The position numbers were made by a program, and so were the translations under genes. Below are positions 21,356 to 33,002 of a stretch of DNA of 64,000 nucleotides, piece after piece (within the stretch, counting starts at the first letter, position 1; each line of letters begins with the position of its first letter). The notes under the pieces are model-generated. The model was not told where the DNA came from. It searched no databases and was given only the letters and a program-made list of their open reading frames with translations. Source of the DNA: Amycolatopsis methanolica 239 (GTDB lineage: Bacteria; Actinomycetota; Actinomycetes; Mycobacteriales; Pseudonocardiaceae); assembly GCF_000739085.1 (NCBI RefSeq), contig NZ_CP009110.1, positions 2,852,001 through 2,916,000 on the forward strand. Reading direction: 5' to 3'.

Positions 21356-21900
21356 CGCCAGCGCCCCTCTCACCGTTGTTGTCGAATATGCAGCCCCACC
21401 CGACGGCCCAGTGGGGACGTAGAGGGCTTCGGAAGGAGATACCCAGTTGCGAACGCGCGCAAACTACCGCCTCGGGTATCACTCTCCGTCGGCGGGCCAC
21501 GTGTGTCCAGTGTGGTCATCGACTGGTAACCCACGCGTCACGGCGTGGTTCGCTTCGGCGCCTTCCACCGCGCTGTCGACCCCTCAACGGCGTTCAGGCA
21601 AGTCGGGTAACACCAACGGGCGTCAGCTCGGAAGGGCTTGCCGCGCCTGGGATCGGGATGCCCTGTCGTACCTGCCGGTAACCCTCGGGGCGCTGGCTTG
21701 TTGCGGCGGAAGTGGCGGGGTTCGGGCGGTGTTCGATTGGCGGGGGAGGGGTTTGGATGGGGGTGGTCGGCGGTGGGTGCTGGGTGCCGGCGGCCGTCAC
21801 GCTCCGCTTCGGGTGGATGGTGGTCGCTGGGACCGGTGCTCCTTCGGGTGGAAGGTGTTCTCACTGTGGCCAGTGCCGCGCCCACCTGTTCTGCTCGTGC
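21356..21900. other. Long intergenic leader upstream of glgE
   Basis: About 0.5 kb without a supportable gene. The first ~300 bp next to glgE have ordinary composition and should hold the glgE promoter on the minus strand, but I see no convincing -35/-10 pair. From about 21690 the + strand becomes very G-rich (GGCGGGGG, GGGGTGGTCGGCGGTGGG), leading into the repeat block that follows. Confidence 0.6.
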
Positions 21901-21914
21901 AGCGCTGCGCGTGG

Positions 21915-22430
21915 CCGCGCTCTGTCCCGCTCCCGCTTCGCGGATGCCGCGCCGTTGCCGCCGCGCGCCTTGCCGGGTGGGGGTGCTTCCGCGGTGGAAG
22001 CGCTCTGCCGTTCGGTTGGCGTTGCTCCCGCTTTGCGGGCGCCGCGCCGGTTGCCGCCGGGCGTGTTGCCCGGCGGGGTGCTTCTGCTGCGCAGTGCACT
22101 CCCGCTGCGCAGTGCGCTCCAGCTTCGCGGACGCCGCGCCGTTGCCGCCGCGCCCATTGCCGGGCGGGGTGCTTCCGCAGGGGAACTGCTCTGCCGTTCG
22201 GTGGGCGTGGTTCTGCGTCGCGGGTACCGCGCCGGTTGCCGCCGGGTGGGCGTGCTCCGGCTGGGCAGTGCACGACGGCTGTTGGGTGCGCTCCCGCTTC
22301 GCGGGTGCCGTGCTGTTGCCGCTGGGCGGGTGTATACCGGCTGGGCAGTGCGCTACCGCTGTGCGGTGCGCTCCCGCTTCACCGGCACCGCCCCGGTTGC
22401 CGCCGGGCGCGGCGCTGCGTGGGGGCGTTT
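21915..22430. repeat. Six-copy degenerate 80-95-nt intergenic repeat
   Basis: A core of roughly 40 nt recurs six times between the glgX 3' end and the glgE leader. Reference points for the GCCG of each core are 21946, 22041, 22133, 22226, 22307 and 22387, spacings of 95, 92, 93, 81 and 80. Best-conserved pieces are CTCCCGCTTCGCGG, which folds as a small CCGC-TTC-GCGG hairpin, and GTTGCCGCCGGGCG. Between cores, GGGGTGCTTC and GGGCAGTGC recur. Long open frames across it have aberrant composition (Arg/Cys/Ala-rich) and no start signal, so I treat it as non-coding. Confidence 0.7.
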
Positions 22431-22468
22431 TCCGCAGCGCGCGGGCGGGCCCGGCCGCCGTGTGTGCT

Positions 22469-24604
<2,136 letters not shown>

Positions 24605-24632
24605 GCTCCGATTCTCCCAGCACCCACCGACA

Positions 24633-24809
24633 GTTTGGTCACCGCCGAACGGTGTTGATCAGGCCGGGGTATCGGGCGGGTGGTGACGGCGGGTGGCCGC
24701 GGCGGCGGCATGCGGGGTTGTTCGCGCTGGTCGGTGGCGTCTGCGCGGAGGGACGGGTGGCGAGTAGGTGGGGCTGGTCGCGGGGGTGGTGAGGGTTTGG
24801 TCACCGCCG
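24633..24809 (+). repeat. 15-bp direct repeat flanking a G-rich spacer upstream of glgX
   Basis: GTTTGGTCACCGCCG occurs at 24633-24647 and again, identically, at 24795-24809, 162 bp apart; GATCA follows each copy within about 25 bp. The ~250-bp gap between glgX and treZ is otherwise G-rich on the + strand and holds no gene. Confidence 0.6.
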
Positions 24810-24858
24810 CGCGGGGGCGATGGCGATCAAGCCCGCGGACAGCCGTGTCCTGGCGTGA

Positions 24859-26565
24859 TCAGCCGAGGGCATCGATCAGGACGAACGTGTCCGGGGGCAG
24901 GTGGGTGGCCGTGGCGCCGCCCCAGGAGAGCAGCACGTTGCCCGCCGGGTCGCCCAGGTCGGCCGCTTCGGGGCCGAAGTTGCACACCAACCGCAGGGCG
25001 CCGCGGTCGAGGACCAGGAGCGGGCCGTCCGCGCGCACCTCGAACCGGTCCAGCCACGGGTCCGCCAGCTCCGGCCGGGACCGGCGCAGCGCGATCAGCG
25101 ACCGGTACAGGCCGAGCATCTCGCGATGCCCCTCCTTGCCCGGCTCGGACCAGTCCAGCCGCGAGCGCTCCACGGTCGCCGGGTCCATCGGGTCCGGCAC
25201 CTCGGCCTCGCCCCAGCCGTGGCGGGCGAACTCGCGGCGGCGGCCCGTCCGCACGGCCTCGGCCAGCTCCGGGTCCGGGAACGACGCGAAGAACTGCCAC
25301 GGCGTGCGCGCCGCCCACTCCTCGCCCATGAACACCATCGGCGTGTACGGCGAGCAGAACACGATCGCCGCGCCGCAGGCCAGGCGTCCCGGCGACACCG
25401 AAGCGGACAACCGGTCGCCGGTCGCCCGGTTGCCGATCTGGTCGTGGTTCTGCAGGTAGATCAGGAACCGGTGCCCGGGCACCGTCCGCGTGTCGACCGG
25501 CCGCCCGTGCGTCCGCTCCCGGAACGACGACCACGTGCCGGCGTGGAAGAACGCCTGCCGCAGCGTCTTCGCCAGCGCCCCGGGCGCGCCGAAGTCGGCG
25601 TAGTACCCGCTGGTCTCCCCGGACAGCGTCACGTGCAGCGCGTGGTGCAGGTCGTCGCACCATTGGGCGTGCAGCCCGTACCCGCCGCCCTCGCGCGCGG
25701 TGACCAGCCGCGGATCGTTGAGATCCGACTCGGCGATCAGCGTCAGCGGCCGCCGCACCGCCGCCGACAGCGCCTCCACCTCCACCGCCAGCTCCTCCAG
25801 CAGGTGCGTGGCCCGCCGGTCGCTCAGCGCGTGCACCGCGTCCAGCCGCAGCGCGTCGACGTGGAAGTCCCGGAGCCAGCCGAGCGCGTTGTCCAGCACG
25901 TACCGGCGGACCTCGTCGGAACCCTCGCCGTCCAGATTGAGGCCGGGGCCCCAGTCGTTGCTGCCCGCGAAGTAGGGGCCGAACCGGTCCAGGTACGCCC
26001 CCGACGGCCCGAGGTGGTTGTAGACGACGTCGAGCACCACGGCCAGACCGCGCGCGTGGCAGGCGTCGACGAACCGCTTGAACCCGTCCGGCCCGCCGTA
26101 GGGCTCGTGCGCCGCGCCCCACAGCACCCCGTCGTAGCCCCAGCCGTCGGTGCCGTCGAACGAGTTGACCGGGAGCACCTCGACGAACGTGACGCCGAGG
26201 TCGACGAGGTGGTCGAGCCGCCCGATCGCCGCGTCGAAGGTGCCCTCCGGGGTGAACGTGCCGATGTGCAGCTCGTAGATCACGCCGCCGGGCAGCGCCC
26301 GCCCTGCCCACGACCCGTCGGTCCAGCCGAACGCGGAGTGGTCGTAGATCCGCGAGGGCCCATGCACGCCCTGGGGCTGCCACGACGACCGCGGATCGGG
26401 AAGCGCCTTCTCGTCGTCGTCGAGCACGAACGCGTAGTCGGCGCCCGGCGGCGCCGGCACGTCGGAGAACCACCAGCCGCCGCCACCGGCCGTCATCTCG
26501 TGCTCGGCGCCGCGGGTGCGCACGCGCACCCGCGAGACGGCGGGCGCCCACACCCGGAAGGTCAT
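24859..26565 (-). CDS. treZ: Malto-oligosyltrehalose trehalohydrolase TreZ
   Basis: A 568-residue GH13_10 enzyme that releases trehalose from the maltooligosyl-trehalose made by TreY. An N-terminal sandwich (MTFRVWAPAVSRVRVRTRG) precedes YELHIGTFTPEGTFDAAIGR, then VEVLPVNSFDGTDGWGYDGV, nucleophile Asp in ALRLDAVHALSD, acid/base Glu in LIAESDLNDPR and third Asp in YLQNHDQIGNRATGDR. The ATG overlaps the treY stop (ATGA). Operon order glgX2-treY-treZ is the classic actinobacterial TreX-TreY-TreZ arrangement for making trehalose from glycogen. Confidence 0.95.
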   Translation of the reverse strand: MTFRVWAPAVSRVRVRTRGAEHEMTAGGGGWWFSDVPAPPGADYAFVLDDDEKALPDPRSSWQPQGVHGPSRIYDHSAFGWTDGSWAGRALPGGVIYELHIGTFTPEGTFDAAIGRLDHLVDLGVTFVEVLPVNSFDGTDGWGYDGVLWGAAHEPYGGPDGFKRFVDACHARGLAVVLDVVYNHLGPSGAYLDRFGPYFAGSNDWGPGLNLDGEGSDEVRRYVLDNALGWLRDFHVDALRLDAVHALSDRRATHLLEELAVEVEALSAAVRRPLTLIAESDLNDPRLVTAREGGGYGLHAQWCDDLHHALHVTLSGETSGYYADFGAPGALAKTLRQAFFHAGTWSSFRERTHGRPVDTRTVPGHRFLIYLQNHDQIGNRATGDRLSASVSPGRLACGAAIVFCSPYTPMVFMGEEWAARTPWQFFASFPDPELAEAVRTGRRREFARHGWGEAEVPDPMDPATVERSRLDWSEPGKEGHREMLGLYRSLIALRRSRPELADPWLDRFEVRADGPLLVLDRGALRLVCNFGPEAADLGDPAGNVLLSWGGATATHLPPDTFVLIDALG

Positions 26566-28832
26566 GACTCTCCCCGCACCAGCAGCGCGACCGGATAACG
26601 CGCGAGCATCTCCGACAGCTCACCGGTGACCGCCGCGCCGGTGATCGCGTCCGTCCACTCACCGGCGGGCAGCGGCAGCACCGTGCCGCGCCAGCCGCCG
26701 CCCTCGGCCAGCCCCACCGGCAGCCGGGTGGCCACCGTGACCAGCCCGGTGCGCTCGAAGGCGACCGCGTGCGCGGCGGCCGGGCCCTCGGCGTGCAGGC
26801 GGCGGTAGCCGGTGAACAGCTCCGGGGAGTCGCGGCGCAGGGTCAGCGCCCGGTGCACGACGAGCAGCTTCGCCGCGCCGGAGGAGTCGACCGGCGGCAG
26901 CCACCCGCCCTCGATCTCCTCCAGCAGCGCGGCCCGCAGCGCGTAGTCGACCGGCCGCCGGTTGTCCGGATCGACCAGCGAGAAGTCCCACAGCTCGGTG
27001 CCCTGGTACACGTCCGGCACGCCGGGCGCGGTGAGCTGGATCAGCTTGTGCGCCAACGAGTTCGACCATCCCGGCTCGCGCACCCGCGCCACGAACGCCT
27101 CGACCTCGGCCGCCAGGTCCGCGTCGCCGAGGACCTCGTCCGGCCACGTCGCGACCGCCCGCTCGAACTCCTCGTCGTGGTCGGTCCAGGTGGTGCGGAG
27201 CTTGCTCTCCTTGGCCGCCTTGTCCAGGTAGCCCCGCAGCCGCTCCGGGGTGATCGGCCAGGCGCCCACCAGCGTCTGCCAGGCCAGCAGGTTCAGCGAC
27301 GGCTCGTCGATGCCGCGCAGGCCGGTCCACCGCCGGACCGCGCCGGCGAACTCGCCGGGCACCTCAGACAGCACCGCCAGCCGGGCCCGCACGTCCTCGG
27401 ACCGCTTGGTGTCGTGCGTGGTCAGCGTCGTCATCGCGCCGGGCCAGCCCGCCTCACGAGCGGCGGCCATCGAGTGGAAGGCGTCCACGGAGGCGCCGAA
27501 GTCGTTGGGGGAGCCGCCGACCTCGTTGAGCGCGGCGAACCGCGTGTAGCGGTAGAAGGTGGTGTCCTCGGTGCCTTTGGCCACCACCATCCCGGAGGTC
27601 TGCTGGATGCGGGTGGCCAGCTCGCCGTGCGGGTCCTCGCGCACCTGGAAGTCCAGGGCCTCGATGGCCTCGGCGAGATCGGGGCGCGCGGCGCGGGCGG
27701 CGGCGATCGCGGCCGCCCAGTGCGCCTCGCCCTCCGGCAGGTAGGACCGGTACACCGGGAACGCGACCATCGTCTCGGCCACCGCCCCCTGCGCCGCCTC
27801 CGGCTCGACGCCGCGCACCAGCGCGGCGATCCGGCGCACCTCGGCCACCAGGATCCGGTCGGTCACCAGCCGCCGGGCGCTGTCCTCGACCTCGTGGTAG
27901 TCCACCGGCTGGCCCAGCGACCGCGCCAGCTCGGTCAGCGGCGCCTCGCCGGCCGGGTCGACGAACAGCCCGGTGATCTCGCGCAGCGCGTCGTAGCCGG
28001 TGGTGCCGTCGACCGGCCAGCTCTGCGGCAGGTCCTCGCCCGGGTGCAGGATCTTCTCCACCACCAGCCACGCCTCCGGCGCGCCGGCACGCAGCATCCG
28101 CATGTAGCCGCCGGGGTCGGCCAGGCCGTCGGGGTGGTCCACGCGCAGGCCAGTGACGTCGCCCTCGGCGACCCAGCGCAGCACCTCGCCGTGGGTGGCG
28201 TGGAAGACGTCGGGCAGCTCGACCCGCACCGCGGCGAGCGTGGTGATGTCGAAGAAGCGGCGGTAGTTCAGCTCCGCGTTGCCCCGGCGCCAGCCCACCA
28301 GCTCGTAGTGCTGCCGCGCGTGCACCTCCTGCGGACTGCCCTCGCCGGTGCCCGGCGCGATCGGGAACCGGTGCTCGTAGTAGACCAGCTCGTCGCCGTC
28401 GACCCGCAGCTCCGCCACGTCGGCGTCGTCGCCGAGGACGGGCAGCAGAACCTTGCCGCGCCGCCAGTCGATGTCGAAGTAGTCGGCGTGCGCGGAGCCG
28501 GGGCCGTGCCGCAGCACGTCCCACCACCACGGGTTCGCCTTCGCGACCTCGACCGCCATGTGGTTGGGCACGATGTCCACGACGAACCCGAGCCCCGCGT
28601 CCCGCAGCCGCTTCGCCAGATCCCGCCGCGCGTCCTCGCCGCCCAGCTCCGGCCGCGCCCGCGTGGGGTCGACCACGTCGTAGCCGTGGGTGGACCCGGG
28701 CGTCGCGTCCAGCACCGGCGAGACGTACAGGGCGCCGACGCCGAGCCTGCGCAGGTACGGGATGCGCTCGGCGGCGTCGGCGAAGGTGAACTCCGGGCGC
28801 AGCTGCACCCGGTAGGTGGCGGACGGTCTCAT
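26562..28832 (-). CDS. treY: Maltooligosyltrehalose synthase TreY
   Basis: A 756-residue GH13_26 intramolecular transglycosylase that converts the reducing-end alpha-1,4 bond of a maltodextrin into an alpha,alpha-1,1 bond. Diagnostic blocks: TYRVQLRPEFTFADAAERIP at the start, SPVLDATPGSTHGYDVVD, nucleophile Asp in GLRVDHPDGLADP, Glu in AWLVVEKILHPGE, and TTHDTKRSEDVRARLAVLSE with the third Asp. GVPDVYQGTELWDFSLVDPDNRRPVDY near the C-terminus (split here by description only: GVPDVYQGTELW then SLVDPDNRRPVDY) is typical. Both ends overlap neighbours by 4 nt (glgX2 upstream, treZ downstream). Confidence 0.95.
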   Translation of the reverse strand: MRPSATYRVQLRPEFTFADAAERIPYLRRLGVGALYVSPVLDATPGSTHGYDVVDPTRARPELGGEDARRDLAKRLRDAGLGFVVDIVPNHMAVEVAKANPWWWDVLRHGPGSAHADYFDIDWRRGKVLLPVLGDDADVAELRVDGDELVYYEHRFPIAPGTGEGSPQEVHARQHYELVGWRRGNAELNYRRFFDITTLAAVRVELPDVFHATHGEVLRWVAEGDVTGLRVDHPDGLADPGGYMRMLRAGAPEAWLVVEKILHPGEDLPQSWPVDGTTGYDALREITGLFVDPAGEAPLTELARSLGQPVDYHEVEDSARRLVTDRILVAEVRRIAALVRGVEPEAAQGAVAETMVAFPVYRSYLPEGEAHWAAAIAAARAARPDLAEAIEALDFQVREDPHGELATRIQQTSGMVVAKGTEDTTFYRYTRFAALNEVGGSPNDFGASVDAFHSMAAAREAGWPGAMTTLTTHDTKRSEDVRARLAVLSEVPGEFAGAVRRWTGLRGIDEPSLNLLAWQTLVGAWPITPERLRGYLDKAAKESKLRTTWTDHDEEFERAVATWPDEVLGDADLAAEVEAFVARVREPGWSNSLAHKLIQLTAPGVPDVYQGTELWDFSLVDPDNRRPVDYALRAALLEEIEGGWLPPVDSSGAAKLLVVHRALTLRRDSPELFTGYRRLHAEGPAAAHAVAFERTGLVTVATRLPVGLAEGGGWRGTVLPLPAGEWTDAITGAAVTGELSEMLARYPVALLVRGES

Positions 28833-30946
28833 GCGTCCACCCGCTGCAGCACCACGAGGGAACGGGCAGGCAGGTTCATCGTGCCGCCCGCGGCCACGGG
28901 CTCACCCGGCTCCTCCGCGACGGTCCCGGCCTCGGTGTCCACCACCACCGCCCAGCCCGCGCCGTAGTCGGCGTTCGGCAGGGTCAGCTCGATGTCCTCG
29001 TAGTGCGCGTTGAACGCCAGCAGGAACGAGTCGTCGGTGACCTTCATGCCGCGCGGGTCGAGGTCGTTGATACCCTCGCCGTTGAGGAACGCGACGATGG
29101 CCTTACCGAAGCCGTCGTCCCAGTTCTGCTCCTTCATCTCCTCGCCGGAGGGGGTGAACCAGGCGATGTCCCGCAGCTCCTCGCCCTTGCCGATCGGTTT
29201 GCCCGCGAAGAAACGGCGGCGCCGGAACACCGGGTGCTTCTTGCGGAACGCCGCGAGCGCGGCGGTGAACTCGACCTGGTCGGCGTTGGCCTTCGCGAGC
29301 GACCAGTCCATCCAGGAGATCTCGTTGTCCTGGCAGTAGACGTTGTTGTTGCCCCGCTGGGTGCGGCCCATCTCGTCGCCGTGCAGCAGCATCGGCACGC
29401 CCTGCGACAGCAGCAGGGTGGCGAGCATGTTGCGGCGCTGCTTGGCCCGCAGCGCCAGCACCCCCTCGTCGTCGGTCTCGCCCTCGACACCGCAGTTCCA
29501 CGAGCGGTTGTCGTCGGCGCCGTCCCGGCCGTCCTCGCCGTTGGCCTCGTTGTGCTTGTTGTTGTAGGACACCAGGTCCTGCAACGTGAAGCCGTCGTGC
29601 GCGGTGACGAAGTTGATCGAGGCGTACGGGCGGCGGCCGTCGTCCTGGTACAGGTCGGACGATCCGGTGAGCCGGGAGGCGAACTCGCCGAGCGTGGCGG
29701 GCTCGCCGCGCCAGAAGTCTCGCACGGTGTCCCGGAACTGGCCGTTCCACTCCGTCCACAGTGGAGGGAAGTTGCCGACCTGGTAGCCGCCCGGCCCGAC
29801 GTCCCACGGCTCGGCGATCAGCTTGACCCGGCTCACCGTCGGGTCCTGCTGCACCAGGTCGAAGAACGTGGACAGCCGGTCGACGTCGTAGAACTCGCGG
29901 GCCAGCGTGGCGGCGAGGTCGAAGCGGAACCCGTCGACGTGCATCTCGGTGACCCAGTACCGCAGCGAGTCCATGATGAGCTGCAGCGTGTGCGGGTTGC
30001 GCACGTTCAGCGAGTTGCCGGTGCCGGTGTAGTCCATGTAGTACTGCGGCTCGTCCTCGACCAGCCGGTAGTAGGCCTGGTTGTCGATGCCGCGCATGGA
30101 CAGCGTCGGGCCGAGGTGGTTGCCCTCGGCGGTGTGGTTGTAGACGACGTCGAGGATGACCTCGATGCCTGCTTCGTGCAGGGCTTTGACCATGCCCTTG
30201 AACTCCTGCACCTGGCCGGCCTGCTCGGGCAGCGCCGCGTAGCCCTCGTGCGGGGCGAAGAAGCCGATCGTGTTGTAGCCCCAGTAGTTGCGCAGGCCCT
30301 TCTCGGCCAGGCCGTGGTCGGTGATGAACTGGTGCACCGGCATCAGCTCGATCGCCGTGACGCCGAGCTTGGTGAGATGGTCGATCACAGCCGGGTGCGC
30401 GAGCCCGGCGTAGGTGCCGCGCAGCCGCGGGGGCACCTCCGGGTGGTTCATCGTGAGGCCGCGGACGTGCGCCTCGTAGATCACCGTCTCGTTGTAGGGC
30501 GTGCGCGGCGGCCGGTCGTCACCCCAGTCGAAGAACGGGTTGACCACCACCGCGTGCGGCACGTGTGCCGCCGAGTCCGCGTCGTTGCGCTCGTCCGGTG
30601 AGCCGAACGGGTAGGCGAACAACGCCTCGTTCCAGTCGACGTGACCGGCGATCGCCTTGGCGTACGGGTCGATCAGCAGCTTGTTCGGGTTGCAGCGCAG
30701 GCCGCGCGACGGGTCGTACGCGCCGTGCACGCGGTAGCCGTAGCGCTGGCCGGGGCCGACGCCGAGCAGGTACCCGTGGTGGACGAACCCGTCGACCTCG
30801 GTCAGGCGGTGCCGCTCCTCGGTGCCGTCCTCGTTGATCAGGCACAGCTCGACGTGATCGGCGACCTCCGAGAAGACGGCGAAGTTGGTGCCCACACCGT
30901 CGTAGGTGGCACCCAGCGGGTAGGGCAATCCGGGCCAGGGCGGCAC
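28829..30946 (-). CDS. glgX: Glycogen debranching enzyme GlgX/TreX (second copy)
   Basis: A 705-residue GH13_11 isoamylase-type debrancher. It begins PPWPGLPYPLGATYDGVGTN, with nucleophile Asp in GFRFDLAATLARE, acid/base Glu in LIAEPWDVGPGGYQVGNFP and third Asp in FVTAHDGFTLQDLVSYNNKH. The GTG start has GAGGAGAACCT upstream. It is the first gene of the glgX2-treY-treZ operon, so it probably supplies linear maltodextrins to TreY, the role called TreX elsewhere. The 60-bp gap to the malQ stop upstream contains nothing I can assign. Confidence 0.95.
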   Translation of the reverse strand: MPPWPGLPYPLGATYDGVGTNFAVFSEVADHVELCLINEDGTEERHRLTEVDGFVHHGYLLGVGPGQRYGYRVHGAYDPSRGLRCNPNKLLIDPYAKAIAGHVDWNEALFAYPFGSPDERNDADSAAHVPHAVVVNPFFDWGDDRPPRTPYNETVIYEAHVRGLTMNHPEVPPRLRGTYAGLAHPAVIDHLTKLGVTAIELMPVHQFITDHGLAEKGLRNYWGYNTIGFFAPHEGYAALPEQAGQVQEFKGMVKALHEAGIEVILDVVYNHTAEGNHLGPTLSMRGIDNQAYYRLVEDEPQYYMDYTGTGNSLNVRNPHTLQLIMDSLRYWVTEMHVDGFRFDLAATLAREFYDVDRLSTFFDLVQQDPTVSRVKLIAEPWDVGPGGYQVGNFPPLWTEWNGQFRDTVRDFWRGEPATLGEFASRLTGSSDLYQDDGRRPYASINFVTAHDGFTLQDLVSYNNKHNEANGEDGRDGADDNRSWNCGVEGETDDEGVLALRAKQRRNMLATLLLSQGVPMLLHGDEMGRTQRGNNNVYCQDNEISWMDWSLAKANADQVEFTAALAAFRKKHPVFRRRRFFAGKPIGKGEELRDIAWFTPSGEEMKEQNWDDGFGKAIVAFLNGEGINDLDPRGMKVTDDSFLLAFNAHYEDIELTLPNADYGAGWAVVVDTEAGTVAEEPGEPVAAGGTMNLPARSLVVLQRVDA

Positions 30947-31004
30947 AGGTTCTCCTCTTTGCGTTCGCGAGCCGTGTTCCGACGTGTGCCCAATCTAGCG
31001 GTCT

Positions 31005-32945
31005 TCAAGCGCTTCGCCCGGTGAACGGGCGCGCGGCGCGCAATTCCTTCACGAAGTGGCGCAGTCGTGCGTCCGCGAAGAACTCCTCCACGGTGACGGG
31101 CAAGGGAATCCGCCAGTTCGGGTACTCGTCCGTCGTGCCGGGCAGGTTGGGCTGCCGCACCTCGCCGACCACGTCGGCGGGCGCGGTCAGCAGCAACCGC
31201 GACGCGGCGGACGCGAGCAGGGTGTGCAACGCCGCCACCGGATCGTCGTCCGGGATGCCCTGCGCCCGCGCGAACGCGAGCAGGTCGGCGCGCTCGGTCT
31301 CGGCGGCGGCCTGTTCCTCCTCGGGCGGCCCGTCGAGCAGTCCCAGTTCGGCCCGCACGCGCACGTGCTCGCCGGCGAGCCAGCCGGCGACGGTTGGCAG
31401 GTCGTGCGTGGTGATGCTCGCCATCGCGTCGGCGTCCCACTCCGCGGGCGGGACGAACGGGTGGCCGGGCGAGGCATAGTCGCGCTGGAACCACAGCACC
31501 GCCGAGCTGAGCACCCCGCGCTCGTGCAGCGTCTTGGTCACCGCGGCTTCGACCGTGCCCAGGTCCTCGCCCACGACGACCGCGCCCGCGCGGTGCGCCT
31601 CCAGCGCCAGGATCCCGAGCATCGCCTCGGCGTCGTAGTGCACGTAGGTGCCGCGCGACGGTGGCTCGCCCGGCGGGATCCACCACAGCCGCCACAACCC
31701 GGCGACGTGGTCGATCCGGATGCCGTCGGCGTGCCGCAGGACGCCGCGGATGACGTCGCGGAACGGCGCGTAGCCCAGTTCGGCGAGCCGGTCCGGGCGG
31801 AACGGCGGCAGGTTCCAGTCCTGGCCCTGCTGGCTGAAGGCGTCCGGCGGCGCGCCCACTGTCACGTGCGCGGCGAACGCGTCGCCCAGCGCCCAGGTGT
31901 CCGCGCCGCCCGGGTGCACGCCGACCGGCAGGTCGTGCACGATGCCCACCGGCATCGCGGCGGCCGCCTCGCGGGCGTGGCCGAGCTGGTCCTCGCACAG
32001 CTGCTGCAGCCAGCCGTGGAAGGCGATCCGGTCGGCCAGCTCGGCGCGGGCGGCGGCGACCTCCGGGCCGTGCGGGTCGCGCAGCGGCTCCGGCCACTCG
32101 CGCCAGTCCGGGCCGTGCCGTTCGGCCAGCGCGCAGAAGGTCGCGAAGTCGTGCACGGCGTCGTCCAGCGGCGCGGGCTCGTGCAGCGGCCACAGCAGTT
32201 CCAGCGCGGCGAGCTTGGCGCTCCAGACCGCGTCGTAGTCGATCAGGTCCGCGTTGTCCGGCCGCAGGGCCAGCACCCGGGCACGCAGGTCCTCGCCGGC
32301 GCGCGTGAACTCGGGCGTGTCGGTGATCCGGAGGTAGAGCGGGTTGGCGTAGCGGCGGCTGGCCGGCGAGTAGGGGGAGCGTTCGACCGGGTGAACGGGG
32401 CTGATCGCCTGCACCGGGTTGACCAGCAGCACGCCCGCGTCCAGCTCGCCGGCCGAGCGGCGCGCGAACTCCGCGAGGTCGCCGAAGTCCCCGGCGCCCC
32501 ACGACAGCTCCGACCGCAGCGCGTAGAGCTGCACCATCCAGCCCCAGGCCGGGGGCACCTCGGGCAGGCGGTGCGGCACGACGGCGAGCACCACGTCCTG
32601 CCCGGCGGTCTCGACGCGGTGCCAGCCCAGCGGCAGATCGGCGGGAAGCATCCGGCCGATCTCCCGGCGGGTGCCGTCCTCCAAATGCAGGACAGCGGGC
32701 CCGCCCGCGTCGTGTTCGGTACCTTCTCGCAGCACGAGCGTCGGGGGCAGCACCGTGGCCGCCCGGCGTTCGCGGACCGCGGCCAGCTCGCGGCGGATCG
32801 CGTCCGGCCCGGAGGCGTCCACCCCGAACTGGGCGAGAACGGCGATGACGACGTCCGGCTCGACCTCGACCTCGCGTTGCTCGGCGTTCTCGTACCGGGT
32901 GGCCACTCCGTAGGCGTGCGCGAGGGCGGTCAGGTCGGCTTCCAC
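31005..32945 (-). CDS. malQ: 4-alpha-glucanotransferase MalQ
   Basis: A 646-residue GH77 amylomaltase that disproportionates maltodextrins. Blocks seen: VQLYALRSELSWGAGDFGD, SPYSPASRRYANPLYL, nucleophile Asp in GIRIDHVAGLWRLWWIP, Glu in VVVGEDLGTVEAAV and third Asp in SITTHDLPTVAGWLAG. The N-terminus (LTALAHAYGVATRYENAEQR) matches the longer actinobacterial MalQ type. The GTG at 32945 has only a weak ribosome binding site. It is divergent from the small amylase-like gene over 57 bp, suggesting shared control of maltodextrin metabolism. Confidence 0.94.
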   Translation of the reverse strand: MEADLTALAHAYGVATRYENAEQREVEVEPDVVIAVLAQFGVDASGPDAIRRELAAVRERRAATVLPPTLVLREGTEHDAGGPAVLHLEDGTRREIGRMLPADLPLGWHRVETAGQDVVLAVVPHRLPEVPPAWGWMVQLYALRSELSWGAGDFGDLAEFARRSAGELDAGVLLVNPVQAISPVHPVERSPYSPASRRYANPLYLRITDTPEFTRAGEDLRARVLALRPDNADLIDYDAVWSAKLAALELLWPLHEPAPLDDAVHDFATFCALAERHGPDWREWPEPLRDPHGPEVAAARAELADRIAFHGWLQQLCEDQLGHAREAAAAMPVGIVHDLPVGVHPGGADTWALGDAFAAHVTVGAPPDAFSQQGQDWNLPPFRPDRLAELGYAPFRDVIRGVLRHADGIRIDHVAGLWRLWWIPPGEPPSRGTYVHYDAEAMLGILALEAHRAGAVVVGEDLGTVEAAVTKTLHERGVLSSAVLWFQRDYASPGHPFVPPAEWDADAMASITTHDLPTVAGWLAGEHVRVRAELGLLDGPPEEEQAAAETERADLLAFARAQGIPDDDPVAALHTLLASAASRLLLTAPADVVGEVRQPNLPGTTDEYPNWRIPLPVTVEEFFADARLRHFVKELRAARPFTGRSA

Positions 32946-33002
32946 CCGTTCAGGATCCCGGTCCCGGCCGGGGGCCGCCACACGACGAGAAGAGGAGAAC
33001 GC

